From contig JAZKDT010000001.1 of assembly GCA_040387475.1 (NCBI GenBank), positions 62,001-126,000 of the forward strand: a stretch of 64,000 nucleotides of DNA, written 5' to 3'. This document shows, one piece after another, positions 33,469-42,892 of this stretch. Under the pieces are notes generated by a model. It saw only the letters and a program-made list of their open reading frames with translations, searched no databases and was not told the origin of the DNA. Each line of letters opens with the position of its first letter. Positions within the stretch are counted from its first letter, which is position 1. The DNA comes from UBA4416 sp040387475 (GTDB taxonomy: Bacteria > Bacteroidota > Bacteroidia > B-17B0 > Aurantibacillaceae). The translations under genes were made by a program, and so were the position numbers.

Positions 33469-36400
33469 CTATTCCTGTTTAATTATTTTAGAAACCGTAT
33501 TGTTTACTTTAATATAATAAGTGCCGTTAACCCAATTCTTCGAATTAATGCTGACGCTACTTTCTGAGGTTTCATCAGAATAAATTATTTCGCCTAATGT
33601 GTTATACACCATAACCGTAGTATTGTCGCTTTTGGAAAAATTCATGTTCCATTTCACTTCAAAGAAACTGTTAAACGGATTTGGATAAATACTTAAGTTA
33701 CTATCTCCCCTATTCATTTGTACTAAAGAAGTACACAAGCTAACATTTTGAGTAATACTGGAAGACGCACTACATAATCCGTCGTTTACGGTAAGAGTAT
33801 AAACTGTTGTAGTTGTTGGAGAAACAGTTGTACTCATGGTAAGAGCACCTGTTGACCATGTATAAGAAGTAGCAGATGAATTTGCAGTCAGTACGACGTT
33901 TTCGCCAACGCACATTAACGTATTAGACGTGTTTGCAGAAACTGTTGGCAATTGATTTACCTGTATCATAATGTTTGAAGTAGCGTTACATCCATTATCA
34001 CTTCCCGTTAACGAATAAGTTGTATTGACACCTGGCGAAACTATTTCTGTTGTTGAAGTTGCATTCGAAGGCAACCATGTGTAAGTGGATGCTCCATTTG
34101 CTGTTAGTGTAACGGATTCTCCTGCACATATGGTTGCATTAGTTGCAGAAGCAGTTATCGTGGGGGTCATGTTGACAGAAATAGCAATAACACCTGTGTT
34201 AGTGCAATTATTAAGATCTGTTGCCTGAACCGTGTATGTTGTGTTAGATCCGGGTGAAACGATATAGGTTGATGTATTGGGTCCGGCAATCCATGTATAG
34301 GATGATGCACCACTAACTGTTAATGATGTCGTATTTCCTGAACATATTGCTGTACTGCTGGCCGTTGTTGTTAGTGTCGGTAAAGCATTCACTGTAATGG
34401 TTACGGCAGCATTTCCCAAACAACCGTTTGCATCCGTTCCTGTAACAAAGTACGTTATGTCAGAGGTCGGTGACACACTATAACTTGTGCTGTTTGAGCC
34501 GGTTGACCACGTATAAGTTAAAGCGCCACTCGTAGTCAGATCAACCACATCACCGCTGCAAATAATTGTATTGTTAGCCGCAGCGGTCAACGCTGGCGTT
34601 GGGTTTACGCTAACCGTAAACACCGATAAATTTGAACACCCATTCAAATCTATACCCAAAACTGTGTAAGTTGCATTTGCTGTAGGCGATACACTGTAAG
34701 TATTTGATATGGGCCCGCTTGTCCAGGTGTAGGTTTGCGCGCCAGTGGAAGTCAATGTAACTGTTTCACCGCTGCAAGTAGTAGTGGCAGATGTGGTAAC
34801 GGTTAATGTTGGTAACGCATTAAAAGTAAGTGACACTGAATTAGAAGGTATTGTACATCCAACCCCATCTAATTTCACCGAGTAGTTTCCTGATACCGTT
34901 GCATTGTATATAGCGGTTGTTGCACCGGCAATGAGAGTTGCTCCGTTATACCATGAGTAAGTTGCTCCACTTATTGTAGAAGAATTAATTGCAAGTGTAT
35001 TTCCTACACAAGCTACACTTGAAGCAGATACGGCTGTTGCTGATACAGAAGGGCAGGCAATTTCATATACAGAAACTGAACTACTCACTTCATTCCCTAA
35101 AACCACCAACGCTTTTCCAGTCGGACTATTTTGTTGTGTCACATAAATAATGCCCTCTGGGCCTCTGTCGCCAGTTAAACCTGTTAAGCCACGGTTATTG
35201 ATATACTGTACAAATTGTGGCGCGACCGGGTTATTGATATTAAAAACCATTAACCCACCTACTCTTTCCATGCTTACAAATGCATAAAGATTGCCTGCAA
35301 TAGTCGCTACAGCAACGCCTTCGGGTTCAGGGCCTTTATCGTCGCTCCTGTCTTTTTTTGTTATGTTAGTGTTACTGCAGTTGAACATAGCGCCATATAC
35401 AGGATCATTGGCGGTGATCTCTTCCAGGTCATCGCCGCTGTCATATACTAACGTTCCTGTTGTTGCGTTCCAAATAGAAAATGAACGGGCACCAAACGTA
35501 TATATTTCGTCAAAATCACCATCGTTGTCAGTATCACCTAATCTATTCGTACATTTCAATTTTCCAAGATTCGCATTGTTTTTCATAACCGAAGCATGCG
35601 GAAAAGCCGTAGGATCTAAAGAATAAGTTAAAGCTCCAATAGATGTTTCTTCATTATTAGCTGCGCCGTAATCGGCCCTGGCATCACCTTCGTTTGCTGT
35701 GATTAAATACTCAATTCCCCCCACATTAAAATGTGATATAGCATCCGGCAAATACATGCCTTTAATAGGCCAGTTTGCAATATTTACATTTGACCCTGTA
35801 TTCGTTGCATCTAATCCATTTCCTAATGCACTATGATCTTTAAATCCCAAAGGTTTAATATCTGTGATTGTGTTCGTTGTCAGATCAACATAACCAAAAG
35901 CGTTATTTTCCTGTAACACAACATACGCCGTTAAATCATCTTCCGAAACAGTAATGTATTCTGGCTCCATATCCTGAGCAACCGTAGAGCCCGGACCATA
36001 GATTCTGACGCCGCTTGCTTTCAATGACGCCATTTGACCGTTAAAAGCTGTGAACAATGCAGTGGTTACATTTGATTGTGATAATGAAGCTATACCACCT
36101 GAAATATCGATGATGCTAACAGAACCCTCGGGGTCTATAGAATAAGTGGCGTTAGGCTGCCCCTCGTTAGCAGTTAATATTCTTGTCCCCGCATGATTAA
36201 AGGTTATCATGTCAGGTAACGCGCCAACTGTGACCTGTTTTTGAAATACACCGTTGGTATTAAACAATACAACAAATCCGTCTAACTCAGGCATTGTATT
36301 TTCTATCGCGCAAGCAACTATTCCATTTTGTACAGCTACACTATTTATATTTCCATACATCGAAATGTCTATTGAACTGATTATTGACATAGAGTTAGGA

Positions 36401-37545
36401 TTAGAAAAATCTATGATGTCCAGTTTCTTTCCTATTGAATTTGCAACAAACAGTCTTTGTGAAATGGGGTCGTGTGCAACAATTTCCGCTGAATTTGTGG
36501 CAAAGGCTCCGTTCGTAAAACTTGATACAAAAGTCATACTCACTTCATTACTTCCGATGGGTGTGCTATTATCGTTATCCTTAATAAAAATAGTTTGCTG
36601 TAAGGTATTTGTTAAAACAGCATTAACAGGATTTTGTAATTTGATCGCAAAATATTCAGATGCTTCAGGAAACAGATCGTCGTTAATAGTTATAGTGATT
36701 GGTAACGTACCAGTTGCATTTCCTGGAAACGTAACTGTTTGAGTTGTATAAGCCAAATCCGAACCAACAGCTGCAGTTCCAAAAGGAATCACAACAACTT
36801 CTACCGAAGATGGATTTGCATTGGAACTTGTAATAGAAATATTGGCAGTTACTGTACCAATTGATTCCAATATCGTTTGATTGTCTGAGGAAAAACCGAT
36901 GTTTGAAGGTGGCAAAGGTGTTGCACTGCTCACGGTTACATCATCGATCTTATAATTGGAGGCAGTTCCGGTTCTTACAAACGACCAGCGTAAGTAAAGT
37001 GTGGGTTGATTCCCTGCTCCTGCCGGCAGTGTCAGTCCTGCCCCTGAAACCAAACCCCAATTGCCTGTTGAAGATTCCGTGTAAGGGATAGTGTTGTAGG
37101 CTACACCATCGGTACTCCACTCAAACGCGTATGTAGCATTTGTATTGTATCCGGCCGAAGACTTTCTCATCCCAAAGGAAACTGTAACCGATGTGTGACC
37201 TGTTGTATTAACTAATAATATAGCTTCAGATGTTCCTGTTTGAGAAGAAGGTTGTGCTGTTCCCGCAGTATTTATAAATGCCGTTGAGTTACCTTCACCT
37301 AAATATGCACCGCCCGAAGCGCCAGTGTATCCTGATGAAGACGTATTTGTGCTGATATTCATATCTATTCCTGTAAATGTCCATCCGGTAGGATTAACAT
37401 TTGCCACGGAACCAAAATTAGTGGTGTAAATAATTGTTTGTGCGTTTACCGTATTTATAAGTGCACATACTGCGGAAATAAATGCAAATACAAAAGCCGG
37501 CGCGGTAAAGGATCTTTGCACATGTTTCATAGTCTTGTTTTTCAT
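33469..37545 (-). CDS. Large T9SS-exported choice-of-anchor I protein with Calx-beta and Ig-like repeats
   Basis: About 1358 residues. Signal peptide, then a jellyroll-like N-terminal domain (about 40-205), a Calx-beta domain (about 215-325, with ITINDDLFPEASEYFAI), the choice-of-anchor I propeller domain (about 335-830, with TANEGDARADYG), and five Ig-like repeats of roughly 72 residues with a Cys before the SG/GE motif and a YTW core. The last 80 residues hold the T9SS domain (SIYPNPFNSFFEVKW). Choice-of-anchor I proteins are often annotated as alkaline phosphatases, in keeping with the island, but no catalytic residues were identified. Start ATG 37545; 37530 is also possible. Confidence 0.88.
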   Translation of the reverse strand: MKNKTMKHVQRSFTAPAFVFAFISAVCALINTVNAQTIIYTTNFGSVANVNPTGWTFTGIDMNISTNTSSSGYTGASGGAYLGEGNSTAFINTAGTAQPSSQTGTSEAILLVNTTGHTSVTVSFGMRKSSAGYNTNATYAFEWSTDGVAYNTIPYTESSTGNWGLVSGAGLTLPAGAGNQPTLYLRWSFVRTGTASNYKIDDVTVSSATPLPPSNIGFSSDNQTILESIGTVTANISITSSNANPSSVEVVVIPFGTAAVGSDLAYTTQTVTFPGNATGTLPITITINDDLFPEASEYFAIKLQNPVNAVLTNTLQQTIFIKDNDNSTPIGSNEVSMTFVSSFTNGAFATNSAEIVAHDPISQRLFVANSIGKKLDIIDFSNPNSMSIISSIDISMYGNINSVAVQNGIVACAIENTMPELDGFVVLFNTNGVFQKQVTVGALPDMITFNHAGTRILTANEGQPNATYSIDPEGSVSIIDISGGIASLSQSNVTTALFTAFNGQMASLKASGVRIYGPGSTVAQDMEPEYITVSEDDLTAYVVLQENNAFGYVDLTTNTITDIKPLGFKDHSALGNGLDATNTGSNVNIANWPIKGMYLPDAISHFNVGGIEYLITANEGDARADYGAANNEETSIGALTYSLDPTAFPHASVMKNNANLGKLKCTNRLGDTDNDGDFDEIYTFGARSFSIWNATTGTLVYDSGDDLEEITANDPVYGAMFNCSNTNITKKDRSDDKGPEPEGVAVATIAGNLYAFVSMERVGGLMVFNINNPVAPQFVQYINNRGLTGLTGDRGPEGIIYVTQQNSPTGKALVVLGNEVSSSVSVYEIACPSVSATAVSASSVACVGNTLAINSSTISGATYSWYNGATLIAGATTAIYNATVSGNYSVKLDGVGCTIPSNSVSLTFNALPTLTVTTSATTTCSGETVTLTSTGAQTYTWTSGPISNTYSVSPTANATYTVLGIDLNGCSNLSVFTVSVNPTPALTAAANNTIICSGDVVDLTTSGALTYTWSTGSNSTSYSVSPTSDITYFVTGTDANGCLGNAAVTITVNALPTLTTTASSTAICSGNTTSLTVSGASSYTWIAGPNTSTYIVSPGSNTTYTVQATDLNNCTNTGVIAISVNMTPTITASATNATICAGESVTLTANGASTYTWLPSNATSTTEIVSPGVNTTYSLTGSDNGCNATSNIMIQVNQLPTVSANTSNTLMCVGENVVLTANSSATSYTWSTGALTMSTTVSPTTTTVYTLTVNDGLCSASSSITQNVSLCTSLVQMNRGDSNLSIYPNPFNSFFEVKWNMNFSKSDNTTVMVYNTLGEIIYSDETSESSVSINSKNWVNGTYYIKVNNTVSKIIKQE
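33740..34825 (-). repeat. Five tandem Ig-like/PKD-type domain repeats
   Basis: Within the giant gene, five units of about 72 residues recur, each reading like CSGETVTLTSTGA, then YTW, then a YxVSP/NxTYTV strand. They are diverged by mutation and not identical in DNA. Confidence 0.75.
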
Positions 37546-37902
37546 TTTAAAAGGGGGTTTATTTTCGCCAAATTTCACTTTTACTATTTATAGCTTGCTT
37601 ATCTAAAAATCAACAAACTGTTAAATGAAATGAGATTATTGTTAGCGATGTGTTACACCAATGTATATTGCGCGTAAACCCGAGTTAACATAAAATTTAT
37701 ATGATATAAGATCTGTATGCCAACACAAAGGACAGGATGGAATGAACAGTGTCTATATTCAAAAATAACTAACATTAAATAAGGGCAAGTGCACGATGCC
37801 TGTTAAGTGCGTCATATTCCCGGAACTGAACAGGTGAGAATACTGCGGAGAGTATAATGCTTAAAGGTGAAATGGAAATGTCAGAGGCTATAGAAATAAC
37901 TT
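37546..37902. other. Gene-free spacer of 357 bases
   Basis: No open frame of note and no RNA fold that I can support. On the minus strand TATTTTTG (complement of 37760-37767) matches the -7 consensus, but lies about 215 bases before the giant gene start. The rest is unremarkable. Confidence 0.4.
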
Positions 37903-38750
37903 TTACCGCGTAAACAATAACTTAATGGCATTTGACGCAGCCTGGTGCATAATGGTTGCGTGATTTTCGAGAGGCAGGTAATCGAAATAAACACGAACAC
38001 TTTTGTTGTTTAACTTCTTTAATTTATCTGATAAAATATTGGCATCCACCTCCATCACGTGAGGTATTTTTGTGGGAATTAGTCCTTCTTTACCTACCCC
38101 AATGTAAATTTCTATATTCTCTAAATTTGATAGGGGATAATCCAGTAAAGAACCATTATTCCACCACAAACTAGGACTGATGATCATATATTTATTATAT
38201 AAAGACGGCTTCTTTAACAGAATTTCGGTTGCCAGTAAACCTCCCAAAGATTGTCCAATAATAGTTCTGGAATTATTTGTAGGAAACTTTTTTTGAATGT
38301 AGGGCTGTAATTCATTTTCAATGAACGCTATGAATTTATCCGAATGCCCTGAGGTGGGCGTTCTCTTTTTCTCATCTTCAACCAGTGTTGGAAACGTGAA
38401 GTCTCTTTTTCTATCGACATTGGCTATGCCGACTATAATAGACTTTGGCACTTTGTTGATCCATTCAAAACTATAAAACTGAACCAGTCCTGCGATATGT
38501 ATAAAATCTTCGTCCGAAGAACCGTCCAGCAATAAATCACAGGATACTTTACTGTATCTTTCGTGTTATACCCTTCCGGCAAATAAATATTGAGCACTCT
38601 TTTTTCGCCTAACTCTTTAGATTCAATTTCATCGATTACACCCAGCACAAACGGTTTGGAAGTGGTTACGTGCTCCGATTGATTCTTTTGTCCAAATAGC
38701 ATGACGGAGCAGCTTCCGAACATAAAAAGTAAAAATAGTTTCATCATCAT
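37903..38750 (-). pseudogene. Alpha/beta-hydrolase esterase (IroE/Fes-like), broken by a one-base deletion
   Basis: Two frames together make a normal secreted esterase of about 280 residues. The first frame (38750 to about 38531) has a signal peptide (LFLLFMFGSCSVMLFGQ) and runs to KYPVIY. The second continues as LLDGSSDEDFIHIAGLVQF to the stop at 37903. Nucleophile GQSLGG and the His in ENHATIMHQ are both in the second frame. Adding one T in the run at 38531-38533 (plus-strand AATA) restores the reading I-Y-L-L-D-G-S. It is therefore a recent frameshift or a sequencing error in a short A/T run. 93 bases downstream of the SDR gene. Confidence 0.85.
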
Positions 38751-38843
38751 CCCAGGTTCTATAATCAAAACGAAGTTAACTTTTTCCGCTTAAAATTAAA
38801 AACTTACGTGACTAATAGAATCGGCAGATATTTTTTGGTGTTA

Positions 38844-39593
38844 TCAAAAATTAAATGGAACGCCGCTAATATGTTCACAGAATTCAAGCAATGTATCCTG
38901 AACATTCATGTCGTTTGCTACCGGAAGATAATATGCCTGTTTTTTATGGTGAAAATAGTTTCCACTTACCGTTGCTTCAGCATCATCGCTCACAGCAAGC
39001 CAGACTTGTGTTTCAAACCCTTTTTCAAGATCATCCGGAGCACTCTTACCACCCATTTTTGTTGGCACCCAGCCCGGATGGATTGCGTTCACATACACTC
39101 CCGGGCATTTCCGTGCAACGGCAATTGAAAGAATGAGATCCTGAAGTTTTGTGTCGGAATAACTGATAGGTTTAGGATTGCCGGCCGGTAAATTGTAAGG
39201 ATCTCCCTGTAGGTGCATGTCCGAACTTAAATAGATCAATCGTCTTGGCTTTTCAATAAGACAGGTTAGAATGTATGGCGCCAGGCAATTGACTGCAAAC
39301 AAAGCAGGTATACCACTTTCATTATTTCCCGAAACGTCATAAACGCCTGCGTTATGAATTATGGCTCCAAACTTTCCCCATGCATTTGCTTTTTCAGCAA
39401 GCATTTTAGTTTCTCCAATATTTGAAAGATCACCTGTAAGAACAGTTTCTGAACCGGGAACTTTTTTTAATGCATCCTGAGCCCGCTGTTCGTTGCGTGC
39501 GTGAAGCACAACCTGATGACTTTGTTGTACTAAAGACTGTGCCGCCAATTGTCCAAGACCGTCTGCTGATCCTGTTATGAATATCCTTGCCAT
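38844..39593 (-). CDS. Short-chain dehydrogenase/reductase (SDR)
   Basis: A 249-residue SDR. The Rossmann nucleotide site is FITGSADGLGQLAA, followed by NAGVYD. The catalytic region has the serine in LIYLSSDMH and an atypical YSDTKLQDL, in which Tyr and Lys are spaced as in the YxxxK motif (Y-S-D-T-K). It is the last gene of the minus-strand redox operon, seven bases after the alcohol dehydrogenase. Relatives often act on carbonyls; the substrate is unknown. Confidence 0.9.
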   Translation of the reverse strand: MARIFITGSADGLGQLAAQSLVQQSHQVVLHARNEQRAQDALKKVPGSETVLTGDLSNIGETKMLAEKANAWGKFGAIIHNAGVYDVSGNNESGIPALFAVNCLAPYILTCLIEKPRRLIYLSSDMHLQGDPYNLPAGNPKPISYSDTKLQDLILSIAVARKCPGVYVNAIHPGWVPTKMGGKSAPDDLEKGFETQVWLAVSDDAEATVSGNYFHHKKQAYYLPVANDMNVQDTLLEFCEHISGVPFNF

Positions 39594-39600
39594 GTTTAGT

Positions 39601-40659
39601 TTACTTTTTTAAAGAAGCCATATCAATCACAAAACGATATTTCACATCACTTTTTATCATGCGCTCATAAGCTGTATTAATATCCTGCATGTTGATCACC
39701 TCTATCTCTGATACGATGCCATGTTCACCACAAAAGTCCAGCATTTCCTGTGTTTCTTTTATACCTCCAATTACAGAACCTGCTACCGATTTTCTGCCCA
39801 ATATCATCGGAGCAGAATTTACCAAAGGGTCTAACGGACCCAAATATCCCACAAGTACTAAGGTTCCTGAGATGGAAAGGGCTGATATATAAGGATTAAT
39901 GTCATGAACATAGGGAACCGTATCAATGATCAGATCAAATTGTCCGGTAGCTGTTTCCATTTCAGATTCTTCAGTAGAGATGATCACTTTATCTGCGCCA
40001 AGTTCTTTAGCATCCTGTATTTTAGATTTTGAACGTGAAAATAAAGTAACATCAGCACCCAACGCTTTCGCTAATTTTATGGCCATGTGTCCTAATCCAC
40101 CCAACCCAACAACGGCTACTTTTGTTCCTTTTGTTACATTCCAGTGTTTTAAAGGCGACCATGTAGTGATACCGGCGCATAGAAGCGGTGCTGATGCTGC
40201 AAGTTCTATGTTAGCAGGAACTTTTAATACGAAGTTCTGTTTTACAACAATTTTTTCAGAGTAACCGCCAAACGTATGACCACCCAAATGTTTATCTTCT
40301 GCGTTATACGTTCCTGTAAAACCATTGGAGCAATATTGCTCAAGATCATTTTTACAACTATGACACGTTGAGCAGGAATCTACTAAACATCCAACCCCAA
40401 CTGTATCTCCTGTTTTAAACTTGGTCACAGAACTTCCAACCTTAGTTACTTTTCCCACGATCTCGTGCCCGGGTACGCAAGGATATTGTGTTCCCTCCCA
40501 ATCGCCACGCGCTGTGTGAATATCAGAATGACAAACGCCGCAGAACAAAATGTCTATTTCAACATCATCCGGCATTACTTCTCTTCTTGAAATAGTTAAC
40601 CCCTCCAGGTTTTTATCGGCAGCATAGGTGCCAAATGCTTTTACTTTAACTGAATTCAT
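39601..40659 (-). CDS. Zinc-dependent alcohol dehydrogenase (YahK/CAD-like)
   Basis: A 352-residue medium-chain dehydrogenase. Catalytic zinc ligands are in CGVCHSDIH and GHEIVG, structural-zinc cysteines in CSTCHSCKNDLEQYC, and the NAD(P) loop is VVGLGGLGHMAIKLAKALG. The sequence fits the cinnamyl-alcohol/YahK group, mostly NADPH-dependent aldehyde reductases. It sits between a cupin gene (19 bases) and an SDR (7 bases). Confidence 0.95.
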   Translation of the reverse strand: MNSVKVKAFGTYAADKNLEGLTISRREVMPDDVEIDILFCGVCHSDIHTARGDWEGTQYPCVPGHEIVGKVTKVGSSVTKFKTGDTVGVGCLVDSCSTCHSCKNDLEQYCSNGFTGTYNAEDKHLGGHTFGGYSEKIVVKQNFVLKVPANIELAASAPLLCAGITTWSPLKHWNVTKGTKVAVVGLGGLGHMAIKLAKALGADVTLFSRSKSKIQDAKELGADKVIISTEESEMETATGQFDLIIDTVPYVHDINPYISALSISGTLVLVGYLGPLDPLVNSAPMILGRKSVAGSVIGGIKETQEMLDFCGEHGIVSEIEVINMQDINTAYERMIKSDVKYRFVIDMASLKK

Positions 40660-40678
40660 ATTCTTAGGTTTTCTTAAA

Positions 40679-41155
40679 TTATTTTGCTACGCTATTATAT
40701 TCTTCATCTGTTACAGGCTGTAGCCATGTTACTTGGACATCATGTTTAAAATTTGTTATAGCAATGTGAACCATTTTATTATCGGCTGAAGCGCCATGCC
40801 AATGCTCTGTATTTTCAGGAATGTTTACTACATCACCTTTTTTAATGACCTGTGCAGATTTTCCTTTTTCCTGGTAAAAACCGTTACCTTCAATAACAAG
40901 TAATACCTGTCCTTTAGGATGTGTATGCCAGTTTGTTCTTGCTTTAGACTCAAAGGTGACGCTCCCGGTAGTGAAGTCATTATTTTTATCTTTCGCTACT
41001 AAGGGTGTTAAAAAGGCATCACCTGTAAACCATTCTTTTGGCAATGGCTGACCTTTCGGGAATATTTCTGTGTGTTCCATAATTGACTTTGTTTTTTCCG
41101 AGTTACAACTTGTAGCAATCGTAAGAGTAATTAAAGCTACTATTATTATTTTCAT
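40679..41155 (-). CDS. Secreted cupin-domain lipoprotein
   Basis: About 158 residues. A lipoprotein signal MKIIIVALITLTIATSC ends at the cysteine. The cupin barrel has HTHPKGQ (metal-binding His-x-His and Gln) and the second motif NIPENTEHWHG. Cupins like this bind a transition metal or a small ligand. The start at 41155 leaves eight bases from the upstream hydrolase fusion. In other genomes such cupins pair with carboxymuconolactone decarboxylase domains, and that domain is in the next gene upstream. Confidence 0.85.
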   Translation of the reverse strand: MKIIIVALITLTIATSCNSEKTKSIMEHTEIFPKGQPLPKEWFTGDAFLTPLVAKDKNNDFTTGSVTFESKARTNWHTHPKGQVLLVIEGNGFYQEKGKSAQVIKKGDVVNIPENTEHWHGASADNKMVHIAITNFKHDVQVTWLQPVTDEEYNSVAK

Positions 41156-41163
41156 ATTTATCT

Positions 41164-42888
41164 CTATAAATTTTTCCAAAAAAACTCTGTTAGTTTATCC
41201 ACAGCCTTATTTACGTATTCAGGTTTCCAGTAAGTTTGAATGTGAGTTCCTCCTTCAATAACAAAAAGTTCTTTTGTTTTTGCATTGGTCGCTTTATCAA
41301 ACGCTTGATCTGTCATATATTTTGTATCTGCTTTACTTCCGGCCATCATTAACAAAGGTTGATTAATCAGGTCCATATTAGTCGTAGCATCCCAGGTCAT
41401 TAAATCATACAGGCTGCTCATCGTGTATAAAAATGTTGAATTTGGATGTTTGTAGGTCCTATAATAATATTCATATCCCTCACGATACAGATCGGTTGGA
41501 GTTTTTGCGATCTCTTCATCCTCTATACTCGCCACACCGGCATAAATTATTTCTCCTCCAGCAGCTTCCTGTGCACGAGCATCAGATGCTTTTTTTAAAC
41601 GCTCCTGTATGGTCGCCAATTGTGAATTCTGAAAACCATTGCGTCTTACCTCTCCGGAATTGAACATACTTAATGTAGCTACTGCTTTAAATCGTTTGTC
41701 TGATTGCGCTGCTTTTAAAGTGTAGCCCCCACCGCCACAAATACCGAACACACCTAAACGGTTGTCATCAACTCCTGCGTACTGTGTAATGAAGTCAGCC
41801 ATGCCACGAATATCTTCTATCCTATAAAAAGGTTTATCTGTATGTCTTGGCGCTCCACCGCTGCCACCTTGAAAAGCTGCATCGGCAGCAATGGTTATGT
41901 AACCTGCTTCAGCCAAATATTGTGCATATAATCCCGCTGTTTGTTCTTTAATGCCACCGTTAGGATGTGCTACTACTACCGCAGGACATTTCTTTGCAGG
42001 ATCATAATTGGCAGGTGTATAAACATTAGCAACGATATCAATGCCGTTCAGTTTATAGGTCACCGGATGAATGTTTACTTTTCCTATTACATTTTCTGTG
42101 ATCGCTCCTTCATATACCAGTGTGAACGGATTTTGCTCGACTTTCGTTTTCATTTCGTTTGTCACTTTTGATTTGTAAATAGTTTGCGTAATTGTTTTCA
42201 GTGAGTTGCTTTCAGCAATCCCGATTTTTGTTTTCAGAATATCGGCCATAGTGTTAAGCTCATTTTCTGTAATGCCATTGTAAATGCCAACCTTAACATG
42301 TGAGTTTAATTGTATTTCAGCACCGCCTAAACTGGCTAATGTAGAAATGGTAATTAATTCACGGGTTTTAAAATCGAATATATCCCTGCTGAAAATATCA
42401 GCAAATAAATGTTCCTTTAAAAACTGATCTATTGCAGGTGCAAATTCATAAATAGGTCCTTTTGCCGGTTGTCCTAATAATTTGGTTTGAAGTTCTGTGC
42501 CGTATTGTAGTTTTGTTTTATCCGTCACTAAAGGTTTGGCTTCTTTTCCGATTGCATCTGTTATACCACCTTTTTTACGCTCTTCTAAAAGAACCATTAA
42601 CGTATTCAAGGCATTCAGGCTCCGTGGAAATCCCGCGTAAGCATAAACATGAACCAATATCTCTTTGGCTTCGTTAACTGTCAATCCTGCATTAAGCCCA
42701 TTGACTAAAGCAGTTTTTAAGATCGCCTGTTCACCCTTTGCGGCCGAAGCTGCAATGGTAACTATGCTTTGTTCCTTTGGCTTTAATCCTTTTTCAGTTC
42801 CTGTATTTTGTTGTGCATTGATGGGGAATACAAAACTTACAAGCGCGATAAATACTATCAGCGTTATTCTTTTATTTAATTTTTTCAT
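41164..42888 (-). CDS. Fusion of two carboxymuconolactone-decarboxylase domains with an alpha/beta hydrolase, exported
   Basis: A 574-residue protein. Signal peptide (about 1-25). Two CMD-like helical domains follow (about 45-105 and 150-215), the second as RELITISTLASLGGAEIQLNSHVKVG, with the PcaC-style Glu/His but no AhpD CxxC pair. A linker leads to an alpha/beta hydrolase domain (about 270-574) whose nucleophile site is GICGGGGYT, a cysteine as in dienelactone hydrolase, with a His in EGGTHIQTYW. A decarboxylase and a lactone hydrolase fused in one chain look like consecutive steps. Start is four bases from the Tat-signal reductase. Confidence 0.85.
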   Translation of the reverse strand: MKKLNKRITLIVFIALVSFVFPINAQQNTGTEKGLKPKEQSIVTIAASAAKGEQAILKTALVNGLNAGLTVNEAKEILVHVYAYAGFPRSLNALNTLMVLLEERKKGGITDAIGKEAKPLVTDKTKLQYGTELQTKLLGQPAKGPIYEFAPAIDQFLKEHLFADIFSRDIFDFKTRELITISTLASLGGAEIQLNSHVKVGIYNGITENELNTMADILKTKIGIAESNSLKTITQTIYKSKVTNEMKTKVEQNPFTLVYEGAITENVIGKVNIHPVTYKLNGIDIVANVYTPANYDPAKKCPAVVVAHPNGGIKEQTAGLYAQYLAEAGYITIAADAAFQGGSGGAPRHTDKPFYRIEDIRGMADFITQYAGVDDNRLGVFGICGGGGYTLKAAQSDKRFKAVATLSMFNSGEVRRNGFQNSQLATIQERLKKASDARAQEAAGGEIIYAGVASIEDEEIAKTPTDLYREGYEYYYRTYKHPNSTFLYTMSSLYDLMTWDATTNMDLINQPLLMMAGSKADTKYMTDQAFDKATNAKTKELFVIEGGTHIQTYWKPEYVNKAVDKLTEFFWKNL

Positions 42889-42892
42889 GTTC

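Noticed and set aside
33760..35060. Repeat-rich region as a separate mobile element
   Set aside because: It is the Ig-repeat part of one long gene with consistent frame.
41156..41179. Longer start of the cupin gene
   Set aside because: It would overlap the upstream gene; the lipoprotein signal begins at 41155.
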